Below, in pieces: positions 7,855-16,087 of a stretch of 41,784 nt of DNA (positions are counted from its first letter, which is position 1; each line of letters begins with the position of its first letter). The DNA is from Pseudomonadales bacterium (GTDB lineage Bacteria > Pseudomonadota > Gammaproteobacteria > Pseudomonadales > Azotimanducaceae), in assembly GCA_016779585.1 (NCBI GenBank), contig JADHNI010000033.1:1-41784 (forward strand). The letters run 5' to 3'. The notes under the pieces are model-generated. The model was not told the origin of the DNA and did not search any database. It saw only the letters and a list, made by a program, of their open reading frames with translations. The position numbers were made by a program, and so were the translations under genes.

Positions 7855-9285
7855 TCACCCAAGAAGATCAGAGAACCGTTGCGCCATTCGGGGGGATGAC
7901 TCCCAGTTTTTCAGGAACCTCTCCAGGTCCTTCATTTCAGCCTTTCGTTTCTCTTCAGGGTCCTGATGTTCACGCATGGAATCCAGGTCAATAATCACAG
8001 CACCGTCGCGGGCCAGCAGGAAGTTGCTGGCCTTCAGGTCCCCATGGGTAACTCCCGCAGCCGACAGGCTCTTCAGCAACTCTACAATGGAGGCCATATC
8101 CGAGGATGGGTCGTCGCGCTCCTGCAGAACTGTCGCATCCGGGCCTTCCACGTATTCTGAGATAAAGTAGGCACGACTGCGGAGTGGCCCCAGCCTCTCC
8201 TCAATCAATGCAACTGGCTTCACGGTACTGATGCCCAGAAACTCAAGTCGATGTGCATTGGCCCAGGAGATCCATGCCCGGGATTTTCGCAACATTCTGG
8301 ACAGGCGGTGTGCAAAACCCTTGATGTTGTAGCGCTTAATGACCAGGGGACCCACCGGGCTTTCGACCAATGCCACCGTGGCTGTGTTGCCATTTTTCAG
8401 CACTCGTCCCCCAGCCATTGCCGCATCCGGATCATTGATAATCTCCACCATCCCCTCGGAGTAACTTGATCGATTGCAGACCCAGAACCGGTTCAGGGTC
8501 TTAACCGCCGCGAACTGCGTGCACTCCCGGAATGCTTTGCGAAGATAGTCCTCCTTGCGCTGTTTGCGCTTGCGGTTAATCAGGTAGACCAGCCTCCTGT
8601 CTCGACCTGGATGATCCGTCCATGCTCGAATCTGGCGATACAACTCCAGCAATTCAGGAATCATATAGTCATGTCTCGAATGAAACTGCGCGAAGAAAAG
8701 TGCGAGGTTGTTGAGGCTACGGGTCTCCCCCACTGGATGTGTCCAGTGGCGGCTCACATCACCGCCATCGATCGTATAGATTCTGTCGTTGTAAAACAGG
8801 AAGTTTTCGGGATGAATATCATTCTGGATAACGCCACCTTCGTGAAGAGAGGCAAGGACAGGAATCACTTTGCCAATCAGTTTCGTCCGCTCTGCCTCGT
8901 TAGTTGACTGTTCAAACTCATCACTCAGGTTCCTGGCTTCTGCCAGGTATTCGAAAGCAAGAACGTAACCGCCTTTGGATCGCAATCTTCCCTGCCATTC
9001 CAGTGACGGCGCCAGTACACCAGAATCCTCTATCGCATATACGCCGTCGACTTCACGCTCCATATATCTTTTCGCCGAGCGACCGACAAAAATCTTGATC
9101 AGGTAATCACGGCCTTCGGCTTCTGCAACGGCAACGATACGCTTTCCCGGCAGGAGTCGCAGGATCTCCCTGACAGTAAGATCAACCACGGTCGTCGCGC
9201 CGTTCACCCGATCAACGCTCAGTTGAAACGGTTCTTTAACGGCTCTGCCCGCCCTGATTAGGGTATCTGCATCAAGGTTGTTCAT
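7855..9285 (-). CDS. Double kinase-domain protein of the LPS core locus
   Basis: A 476-residue protein with two kinase-like (Kdo/WaaP or RIO-like) modules. The first has LASLHEGGVIQNDIHPENFL near 145-164, with the catalytic-loop Asp in QNDIHPEN and a metal-site-like DGGDV. The second has LSAAGVTHGDLKASNFLL near 408-425 and VIIDLDSM as its DFG equivalent. Both keep the Asp and Asn of the phosphotransfer loop, so neither is obviously dead. A protein of almost the same length and order sits at the corresponding place in the Pseudomonas core locus. It probably acts on heptose phosphorylation or a related core step; the exact reaction is not known. The ATG at 9285 follows the previous stop by two bases. 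Confidence 0.78.
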   Translation of the reverse strand: MNNLDADTLIRAGRAVKEPFQLSVDRVNGATTVVDLTVREILRLLPGKRIVAVAEAEGRDYLIKIFVGRSAKRYMEREVDGVYAIEDSGVLAPSLEWQGRLRSKGGYVLAFEYLAEARNLSDEFEQSTNEAERTKLIGKVIPVLASLHEGGVIQNDIHPENFLFYNDRIYTIDGGDVSRHWTHPVGETRSLNNLALFFAQFHSRHDYMIPELLELYRQIRAWTDHPGRDRRLVYLINRKRKQRKEDYLRKAFRECTQFAAVKTLNRFWVCNRSSYSEGMVEIINDPDAAMAGGRVLKNGNTATVALVESPVGPLVIKRYNIKGFAHRLSRMLRKSRAWISWANAHRLEFLGISTVKPVALIEERLGPLRSRAYFISEYVEGPDATVLQERDDPSSDMASIVELLKSLSAAGVTHGDLKASNFLLARDGAVIIDLDSMREHQDPEEKRKAEMKDLERFLKNWESSPRMAQRFSDLLG

Positions 9286-9287
9286 TG

Positions 9288-10016
9288 TTATTGCTCCCGC
9301 CCCTCAAAAAACCTGAGTACGCGGCGAATCTCCTTTTTGTCGGCGGTATCCAGCCGATCATGTTCCTTATACGACAGGTAGAACCGCAGTCGATCACTCC
9401 GGCTCAATTGCACCTTGCCGTGCCTGTCCAGGCAAGCCAGGTCTTTGACTTTACCCCTGGTCAACATGGGACCAACGGTTTTTCGACCAAGTGGACAATC
9501 AATAAGATAAACCCCGGGGTCTTCGCTGGTATCTACCAGTATGTTTCGCCACTTCAGGTCATTGTGAACAAAACCATTGAGGTGCAGTTTCCTGGTTGCT
9601 GCTGCCAGCTGGCAGATAACGGATCGTCGCCAACCTGCATCAGCAAACCATGAGCTTCCTTCCCTGTATAGTGCATCCAGGTCTGCAGTTCCTCCCACTT
9701 CCCTTGTAACAACCACACCCTGGTAACCCGCGCCTGCCGATGTTTCCCCACAGGCAACCACTTGTGCAGCAGGGATTCCCAGGCGATGGAAAAGATCCTG
9801 ATTTTCCCACTCTGCGCGCACCCGACTGCGACCGATATAGCGCTTTAGCCACCGACCTCGACTGGTATAGACCTTTACGTAGTAGGCAATACCTTCATGG
9901 GTCACCCTGGTAACGCGACTCATCCAGTTGCCGTTAATCTTTTCACCCTCGGCGTCAGCACAGGTGCGCATGTCGGGAAAAAATCCGCTGACGCTGGAAT
10001 CTACCCACCAGCCCAT
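9288..10016 (-). CDS. Lipopolysaccharide kinase family protein (Kdo/WaaP fold)
   Basis: A 242-residue kinase-fold protein. An N-terminal lysine candidate lies in IAYYVKVYTSRGRW near 45, the catalytic loop is HLNGFVHNDLKWRNILVD near 143-160, and the DFG equivalent is VYLIDCPLGRK. This pattern belongs to the lipopolysaccharide kinase family that phosphorylates heptoses of the LPS inner core on the cytoplasmic face. Its ATG shares one base with the waaP stop (TGATG), so the two are coupled. In Pseudomonas the genes after waaP encode further heptose kinases (WapP/WapQ type). Which heptose position this one would modify cannot be read from sequence. Confidence 0.82.
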   Translation of the reverse strand: MGWWVDSSVSGFFPDMRTCADAEGEKINGNWMSRVTRVTHEGIAYYVKVYTSRGRWLKRYIGRSRVRAEWENQDLFHRLGIPAAQVVACGETSAGAGYQGVVVTREVGGTADLDALYREGSSWFADAGWRRSVICQLAAATRKLHLNGFVHNDLKWRNILVDTSEDPGVYLIDCPLGRKTVGPMLTRGKVKDLACLDRHGKVQLSRSDRLRFYLSYKEHDRLDTADKKEIRRVLRFFEGREQ

Positions 10017-10831
10017 CAGTTCATATCACCGGTCGTGGACAGCAGCTTCCCCACATGGTCTGGGACAGCCTCGTGATCCTGCAGGTAAAGCTTTTTTGCC
10101 CGGGTCCTGACAGCTTTCCAGAGTGCCTGGTCAGCCAAGGCCTCCCGCAGGGGTTTATCCGAATAAATGCGGATGAAGCGAAGCAAGTCCCGCCGGGTAA
10201 GAGGCTTGTCAAACGCCGAGAAGAGCAGTCCGCCAAGGTCCTTTACCTGCCACCTGGGCGGAACACTGCTCCGGACCTGTGCGCGGTGCAGATCAATCAG
10301 ATAAAGATGTGGTTCCGTTAAATCCGATTCCTGCATCAGGAAATGGCAGAGGTAAAAATCACGGTGATTCACGCCAGCCCTGTGCATCTCCCGGGAAACC
10401 CGCGCAACCTCCGACAGAATGCGGCGTTTCTGGAGCGGATCTTCTGTGGAGTAGTCTTCAAGGGATATCGTCGGCTCGAGAGATTCTGTAACTATCGCTG
10501 ATCTCTGCTTCGCAGGATTGCTGCCTCTCTCACAATAAAGGCTGGCCGTCATGGTGGGTACTCCGTGCTCAGTCAGTCGCTTGATGGCAATCCATTCGTT
10601 TCTTGCGCCAAGTACCGGCAACCGACCCTGCAGGAGATTCTTGATTATCTCAGTCCAACCAACCCCATGGTGAACCTTGACGAAATAATGCCGGCCAGCC
10701 AGGTTTATCTTGAAGGTACGCCGGGTAGCGACTTGCCGGTAAACATCACCCTGAAGCGCATCAACCTGATCGAACAGGTCCGCATCAGTGAAACAGGATT
10801 CAAGTTCAGTTGTCAGGTAGTCACGAATCAT
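10016..10831 (-). CDS. waaP: LPS core heptose I kinase
   Basis: WaaP (RfaP) phosphorylates heptose I of the LPS inner core, a step needed for outer-membrane integrity. With the ATG at 10831 (MIRDYLTTELESCFTDAD) the protein is 271 residues, close to the E. coli length of about 265, and it overlaps the waaG stop by eleven bases. An upstream in-frame start at 10897 would add a basic stretch not seen in the family. Diagnostic motifs are GDVYRQVATRRTFKI near 28-42, the lysine in HYFVKVHHG, the loop MHRAGVNHRDFYLCHFL near 170, and LYLIDLHRAQVR. The order waaF-waaC-waaG-waaP is that of Pseudomonas. Confidence 0.93.
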   Translation of the reverse strand: MIRDYLTTELESCFTDADLFDQVDALQGDVYRQVATRRTFKINLAGRHYFVKVHHGVGWTEIIKNLLQGRLPVLGARNEWIAIKRLTEHGVPTMTASLYCERGSNPAKQRSAIVTESLEPTISLEDYSTEDPLQKRRILSEVARVSREMHRAGVNHRDFYLCHFLMQESDLTEPHLYLIDLHRAQVRSSVPPRWQVKDLGGLLFSAFDKPLTRRDLLRFIRIYSDKPLREALADQALWKAVRTRAKKLYLQDHEAVPDHVGKLLSTTGDMN

Positions 10832-13142
10832 TCTTCGCGGTCGTCGTCTGTACAACAAATTCAGCAGCTTTCTTCGGCATATCGTAGATATCAGCATGCT
10901 TTGAGAAAGCGATGCCGTTTTTCGACCAACTCGACTCCGGGACGCGAATCAACATGCTCTCCAGCATTTTGTTAAAGGTTTCCTGGCGGTAGGGTGAAGG
11001 TATCAATTCGCCGGCACCCGCCTCTTCGATATAGTGGGCGTAGCCGCAAACGTCTGTTGCGATAACCGGTAACCCGGCAACAACTGCTTCAAGGAGGACC
11101 GTGCCGGTGTTCTCAACATAGGCCGGATGAACAAGCAGATCTGCACCAAGAAGAAAACGCGGCACATCGTCACGACCTTTAAGGATTGTGACTTTTTCAG
11201 CAATGCCGAGACGCCTGGCCATACGATTGAAGCTGCCCGAAGAATCCTCGCCGATAACGATCAACCGGGTTCGATCCAGCAAGTGTTGAGGTAGCGCGCT
11301 AATGGCAATCAGGGCCCGATCCAGGCCTTTTGTAACAAACCCGGAGCCGATCATCAGGAGCAGTAGTTCGCCATCCGCGATGTTCATCTCTTTGCGAAAC
11401 GCCAGGCGGATATCCATCGCATCCGGCGGTGCCATACGATCCCGGGCGATTCCAGGCGACAACATATGGATACGTTCAGACTGAGTCTCGTAGTACTTCT
11501 GAAACAGGGGCACCTGGACCGACGAAATCATCAGGATTTCAGTGTTCGAATCCATGCCAAACACTGCCTGCTCAAACATCGAGAACAGGCGATACCGTGG
11601 TAGTTGTCGATACAACCAGCTACGTTGGTTACGGGCCTTGTCTTCATAGCAGCTGTCCGCAGCATAATAGACATCCAGCCCGGGCATCTTGTTGAAACCC
11701 ACCACACTGTCCACCGGATGACCCTCCAGATGATTTGCGACCCAGTCATGGAATTTTCGATAGCGCGCATGGTTGGTGAGGGCATAAACGGGCACGGTGA
11801 CAATCTCGAAGCCTTCCGGTACCGGGCCTTCCCAGGACAAGGTGTAAACACGGACCCTGTAGCCCTGGTCCCTGGTCATCTCGGCAATACGCAGGAAATC
11901 CCGCTGCAATCCCCCAAACGGGAAATACTTGAACAGGCTGAAGGCGATTGTCCCTGAGAGTGGGCGAGTTTCTTTCTCAAGGGCAATTTCCTCGATACGT
12001 CGCGCGGCCCGTTCATGCAGCGAGTAAATGTTAGCTGTCCCGGCAAAACGCCGGCCCCGTTCGACCCAGGCATCCCTGTTATTGTCCCGGAGCATGCGGC
12101 TGAGCTTTTCATTCAGTTCTTGCTGTCGATAAGGCAGGCGGACGAGCTCACCCATGCCTGCTTCTTCAACATAGTGCGCATATCCACAGTTTTCAGTGGC
12201 AAGAACCGGGGTACCGGCAACCACGGCTTCCAGCAAGACAATACCGGCAGCTTCATCCACCGCCGGCAGGATGAGCAAATCAGCCGCAAATAGAAAATCC
12301 GGGACATCATCCTGTCCGGAGAGGATCGTGACCTGCCCGGAGATACCCAGCAGCCATATCAAACGCTTAAAGGGTACCGGGTTATCTTCACCGATGACGA
12401 TAAATCGCGTTTTCACCCGTTGTTCCGGAGTTAGGGAGCGAAACGCATGGAGCGCCCTGCTCAGGCCTTTTTTAACAAAGCCGGAGCCCACCATAAGCAA
12501 CAATTTTTCATCATCACTGATACCCAGCTCCAGACGCTTTCGCTCACGTAGTCGAGCGACATCATCCGGTGCTATACGGTCTCTGGAGATGCCAGGGGGC
12601 AGGAACATCATGCGTGCTTCCTGCGTCTGGTAGTGTCCCTCAAAGAAAGGTTGCTGCGCCCTGGAGATCATCAGGATTTCGGTGCGGGAATCCCTGCCAA
12701 AAACTGCCTTCTCGTAACTGGAGAAATGCCGATATCGGGGTAGCAGGCGATACAGCCAGCCACGCTGCGTCTGGGCTTTCTCCTGGTAACAGGAATCGGC
12801 AGCATAGTAGACATCAAGCCCCGGCATCTTGTTGATACCGATCACTGCATCCACAGGGTCATCAGAAAGGGCCTGCTGCACCCATTGGCTGAAGCGCTCG
12901 TAAAGTGTGTGATTGGTCAGCGCTGAAACGGGAACAATCGTGACATCGAAACCATCCGGGATATCGCCTCGCCAGTTCAGTGTGTAGACCCGGACCTGGT
13001 GCCCCATGGCCTGGCACTCAAGCGCAATCCGCAGGAAATCCCGCTGCAGACCACCGTGGGGGAAATACTTGTAAAGGCAGAATGCCAGCTTTAAGCGAGG
13101 TTTGTGCTCGGGTTGCCAGTCTGCTGCTGTAACGCTTGCCAC
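10821..13142 (-). CDS. waaG: Tandem-fused double WaaG-type LPS core glycosyltransferase
   Basis: WaaG transfers the first outer-core hexose onto heptose II, and the normal enzyme is about 370 residues. This frame encodes 773 residues with two full WaaG domains. Copy 1 begins at LKLAFCLYKYFPHGGLQRDF near residue 17, and copy 2 at TIAFSLFKYFPFGGLQRDF near 397, a 380-residue (1140-base) offset. Both have the NKMPGLDVYYAADSCY segment, a GSGFVxKGL loop and the EX7E catalytic motif (DEAAGIVLLEAV and VENTGTVLLEAV). No stop or frameshift lies between them. The GTG at 13142 overlaps waaC by 52 bases; no ATG exists before the first domain. A short linker (EIALEKETRPLSG) joins the copies. Confidence 0.93.
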   Translation of the reverse strand: MASVTAADWQPEHKPRLKLAFCLYKYFPHGGLQRDFLRIALECQAMGHQVRVYTLNWRGDIPDGFDVTIVPVSALTNHTLYERFSQWVQQALSDDPVDAVIGINKMPGLDVYYAADSCYQEKAQTQRGWLYRLLPRYRHFSSYEKAVFGRDSRTEILMISRAQQPFFEGHYQTQEARMMFLPPGISRDRIAPDDVARLRERKRLELGISDDEKLLLMVGSGFVKKGLSRALHAFRSLTPEQRVKTRFIVIGEDNPVPFKRLIWLLGISGQVTILSGQDDVPDFLFAADLLILPAVDEAAGIVLLEAVVAGTPVLATENCGYAHYVEEAGMGELVRLPYRQQELNEKLSRMLRDNNRDAWVERGRRFAGTANIYSLHERAARRIEEIALEKETRPLSGTIAFSLFKYFPFGGLQRDFLRIAEMTRDQGYRVRVYTLSWEGPVPEGFEIVTVPVYALTNHARYRKFHDWVANHLEGHPVDSVVGFNKMPGLDVYYAADSCYEDKARNQRSWLYRQLPRYRLFSMFEQAVFGMDSNTEILMISSVQVPLFQKYYETQSERIHMLSPGIARDRMAPPDAMDIRLAFRKEMNIADGELLLLMIGSGFVTKGLDRALIAISALPQHLLDRTRLIVIGEDSSGSFNRMARRLGIAEKVTILKGRDDVPRFLLGADLLVHPAYVENTGTVLLEAVVAGLPVIATDVCGYAHYIEEAGAGELIPSPYRQETFNKMLESMLIRVPESSWSKNGIAFSKHADIYDMPKKAAEFVVQTTTAKNDS

Positions 13143-14107
13143 ACGATCTCCGGCTGAAGTGGTTCATAGCAGGGTGGGTGAATTTTACCGCCGCTGGGAT
13201 TGAACTTGCAGTCTCTTTTCCTGCAAGGTATACATTGTAAGTGAGTGCTTGCTATCACCTTTGCATCAGCTCCGAGCATGCCGGTCAGTGCAGGACTGGT
13301 GGCCCCAAAAATGCCCACCACCGGAACCGCAAGCGCCGGTGCCAGGTGACCAAGTCCTGTGTCTACCGAAATCGCCCCCTGGCAGCTGGCAAGTGTCTCC
13401 ATAAGTTCTGCCAGGGATGGTCGGAAGAGTACTTCCCCGCCTGATTCCGTGATCAGTTCCGCCCGGCGTCGTTCCATGTCATTTCCCGCGGGAACCATCA
13501 GCTCATAATCCTGAGCATTCGCCAGTTTGGCGAGCTCGCACCAGTAAGAAACCGGCCATTCTTTGCTGGCCCAGGTAGTGCCATGTAAAAACATCAGTCG
13601 CCTGCCGGCGTCCCTGCCAGCAATCAGCCCGAAGTTGATCTCATCGGGACAATCGTAGCCGAGCGCCGCTGCAAACAGTTGTTTCTGCCTCAGGATTGCG
13701 TGCTGATTTGTATCAACCCTGTATCGCTGGCGATAAAACCAGCTGGCAGCTGATTCTCTTGCGCTTCCGCTATCAAACCCCGCTATCGGACCCCGGGCTA
13801 ACAAACCTGTAAAGGCGCTTTTCAATAAACCCTGGGAATCGATGACAAGGTCATAGCTTTCTTCACGCAGCGCCCGGCGAAACGCAAAGAACTCTGACAG
13901 GCCTGAACCGGGATTTTTCCTCCACCGTCTGATGGCGACCGGAATCGTTCGACGAACTCCCCGGTGACGCGCCGGTATATCGCTGAACCCTTCTTCAACC
14001 ACCCAGTCGAGAACCAGTTCTGGCAACGCTGCCAGCGCATCAGTTACCGCTGGCAGCGCGTGCACGACATCTCCCAGGGAAGAGGTTTTTACCAGCAGGA
14101 CTTTCAT
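13091..14107 (-). CDS. waaC: LPS heptosyltransferase I
   Basis: WaaC (RfaC) adds the first L-glycero-D-manno-heptose from ADP-heptose to Kdo2-lipid A (family GT9). The ATG at 14107 gives MKVLLVKTSSLGDVVHALP, the canonical N terminus, and a 338-residue protein; it overlaps the waaF stop in an ATGA. The frame upstream of this ATG reads into waaF and is not family-like. The C-terminal domain has FLHGTTWASKEWPVSYWCEL near 175-194 and GAISVDTGLGHLAPALAVPV near 265. A Cys-containing tail (CIPCRKRDC) follows, like that seen in WaaF. It is followed by waaG with a 52-base overlap. Confidence 0.94.
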   Translation of the reverse strand: MKVLLVKTSSLGDVVHALPAVTDALAALPELVLDWVVEEGFSDIPARHRGVRRTIPVAIRRWRKNPGSGLSEFFAFRRALREESYDLVIDSQGLLKSAFTGLLARGPIAGFDSGSARESAASWFYRQRYRVDTNQHAILRQKQLFAAALGYDCPDEINFGLIAGRDAGRRLMFLHGTTWASKEWPVSYWCELAKLANAQDYELMVPAGNDMERRRAELITESGGEVLFRPSLAELMETLASCQGAISVDTGLGHLAPALAVPVVGIFGATSPALTGMLGADAKVIASTHLQCIPCRKRDCKFNPSGGKIHPPCYEPLQPEIVWQALQQQTGNPSTNLA

Positions 14108-15123
14108 AGCGATTGCTCGACCTGTTCGGGCAACAACTGGTTCAGGCAATTTTTGTGGCCGAGCGGGCATTGGCGCTTGAAGCAGGGACTGCAGTCGAGG
14201 CCAAGACTTACGATCCTGGCGTCGCTACTGAGCGGTGGCGTAAAGCCCGGGGACGTAGAACCATAGACCGCTGTGACAGGTGCGCCAACGGCAGCAGCCA
14301 CGTGCATAAGACCTGAGTCGTTGGTGACGACCCTGTCACACAAGGCCAGGAGATCAATAGCATCCAGCAGGCTGGTCTTTCCAGCGAGATTGACGCATCC
14401 AGGACCTATTGCATCTGCAATCACCTGCCCGGTGTTTTCATCAGCCGGTGAGCCAAGGATCCAGACTTCTCGCCCGGAATCTACGATTCGACGGCCCAGC
14501 TCTGCGTAGTGTTCTTCCGGCCATTTCTTGGCGTCACCAAACTCTGCTCCAGGGCAAAAACCAACCAGCGGTCGGCTTGTATCCAACTGATTTTCCTCAA
14601 TAAATCTCCTCTGGTTCGTATCATCAACCAGCAACTTCGGACGAATCATTTCTTTGCCCGACTTGTCGATCAATGCCAGGAAACGATCCGTCATGAGTGG
14701 TAAACGACGTTTGTCCAGCAGGCGGATATCATTCAGGAGAAAGTAGCGATACTCGCCGAGGAAGCCAACGCGATGGGGGATATCCGCAAAAAACGGGACC
14801 AGTGCAGACTTCAGGGAATTGGGGGTAACAATGGCGAGATCGTACCCATTTTCTCTGAGCCTGCTGCCCAGCGCCCTTCGATACCCGAAACCAAACTGGC
14901 CATGTTTCTGGTCAATCAGAATTCCCCGGTTAACTTCCGACATTCGCTGCACAAGACTGAGGGTTGCTCGTGGCGCCAGGATATCAATCTCAATATCGGG
15001 ATTGTCAGCTCGCAATCCCGAGTAGATCACCTGGGACATGACCATATCGCCGACCCACGCCGGACCGACGACCAGTACTCGCTGGGGTTGCCCGGTGGAG
15101 TTCAAGATGCCGTCGTGGACCAC
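14104..15123 (-). CDS. waaF: ADP-heptose:LPS heptosyltransferase II
   Basis: WaaF (RfaF) adds heptose II to heptose I of the inner core (family GT9). The 339-residue product has the N-terminal motif RVLVVGPAWVGDMVMSQ near 15-31, the donor-site segment GFCPGAEFGDAKKWPEEHY near 192-210, VVTNDSGLMHVAAAVGAPV near 258, and the Cys-rich tail CSPCFKRQCPLGHKNC typical of WaaF. The start is a GTG at 15123 inside the last codons of ilvE (22-base overlap); no better start precedes the motif. The ilvE-waaF-waaC order matches Pseudomonas, where these genes also follow glnE. Confidence 0.95.
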   Translation of the reverse strand: MVHDGILNSTGQPQRVLVVGPAWVGDMVMSQVIYSGLRADNPDIEIDILAPRATLSLVQRMSEVNRGILIDQKHGQFGFGYRRALGSRLRENGYDLAIVTPNSLKSALVPFFADIPHRVGFLGEYRYFLLNDIRLLDKRRLPLMTDRFLALIDKSGKEMIRPKLLVDDTNQRRFIEENQLDTSRPLVGFCPGAEFGDAKKWPEEHYAELGRRIVDSGREVWILGSPADENTGQVIADAIGPGCVNLAGKTSLLDAIDLLALCDRVVTNDSGLMHVAAAVGAPVTAVYGSTSPGFTPPLSSDARIVSLGLDCSPCFKRQCPLGHKNCLNQLLPEQVEQSL

Positions 15124-16031
15124 TCCGGATGTTCGGATCTTCGCCCCATTACCTGGTCGAAGTACATGGTCTGCAGCTGCTCTGTGATCGGTCCGCGTTT
15201 GCCGGATCCAATCATTCGGCCATCGAGCTCGCGTATCGGCAGCACTTCTGCAGCGGTTCCCGTAAAGAAGGCTTCATCTGCCACATAAACTTCATCCCGG
15301 GTGATGCGCCTCTCAGTAATCCTGAGGCCCAGTTCATCAGCCAGGGCAAAAACCGTATCCCGGGTGATACCTTCGAGGCAAGAAGTCAGTTCCGGTGTAA
15401 CCAGCTGACCTTTTTCAACCAGGAAGATGTTCTCACCGCTGCCTTCAGCAACATACCCTTCGTTATCCAGCAGCAATGCTTCATCGCAACCACTGTCGAG
15501 TGCTTCTTTGAGCGCAAGCATGGAATTGATGTAGTTACCGTTCGCCTTGGCTTTACACATGGTGATGTTGACGTGATGACGTGTATACGAACTGGTACGG
15601 ACCTTGATACCTTCCACGCGCGCTTCCGGCGTCATGTAGTTTGGCCATTCCCACGCAGCGATAATGCAGTGTGGCTCCAGGTTGTCAGCCCGCAGGCCCA
15701 TGCCTTCAGAACCGTAGAAGCACATGGGTCGAAGGTAGGCTTCCTTGAGTTTGTTCTCCCGGACTACTGTTACCTGGGCTTCAATAATTTCTTCCTTTGA
15801 CCAGGGAATCGAGAAGTTCAGGATATGTGCACTCCGGAACAACCGGTCCGTGTGATCGTGCAGGCGGAAAATCACAGGGCCTCGATCAGTGGCATAGGCA
15901 CGAACGCCCTCGAACACCCCAAGGCCATAGTGCAGTGTGTGGGTCAACACGTGTACTTTCGCATCACGCCACGGCACCAGTTCACCATCGAACCAGATAA
16001 CGCCGTCTCTATCTGCCAGGTTATCAGACAT
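15102..16031 (-). CDS. ilvE: Branched-chain-amino-acid aminotransferase
   Basis: PLP-dependent fold-IV aminotransferase that catalyses the last step of valine, leucine and isoleucine synthesis. The 309-residue length is that of the family. Seen motifs: THTLHYGLGVFEGVRAY near 30-46, the PLP lysine in CKAKANGNYINSMLALKEAL near 160, EGYVAEGSGENIFLVEKGQL near 194-213, and AFFTGTAAEVLPIRELDGR near 255. The start is ATG 16031 (MSDNLADRDGVIWFDGEL). It lies 56 bases after glnE and overlaps waaF, so amino-acid and LPS genes probably share transcripts. Confidence 0.97.
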   Translation of the reverse strand: MSDNLADRDGVIWFDGELVPWRDAKVHVLTHTLHYGLGVFEGVRAYATDRGPVIFRLHDHTDRLFRSAHILNFSIPWSKEEIIEAQVTVVRENKLKEAYLRPMCFYGSEGMGLRADNLEPHCIIAAWEWPNYMTPEARVEGIKVRTSSYTRHHVNITMCKAKANGNYINSMLALKEALDSGCDEALLLDNEGYVAEGSGENIFLVEKGQLVTPELTSCLEGITRDTVFALADELGLRITERRITRDEVYVADEAFFTGTAAEVLPIRELDGRMIGSGKRGPITEQLQTMYFDQVMGRRSEHPEWSTTAS

Positions 16032-16087
16032 TTTTCTTCTACTGTTTTATCTTCTAGTTGCCAAAATTACAGGATCGGCATGAGGCT

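Noticed and set aside
7240-7899. Long open frame on the plus strand opposite the carbamoyltransferase start (219 codons)
   Set aside because: It lies wholly antisense to a clear family gene, has no recognisable motifs or ribosome site, and looks like a frame left open by codon bias. The same holds for long antisense frames at 4838-5500, 15129-15800 and 38632-39375.
10821-13142. Double waaG as an assembly artefact
   Set aside because: The two halves differ at many scattered positions, including third codon bases and the linker, so they are not a copy produced by mis-joining; raw-read confirmation is still desirable.
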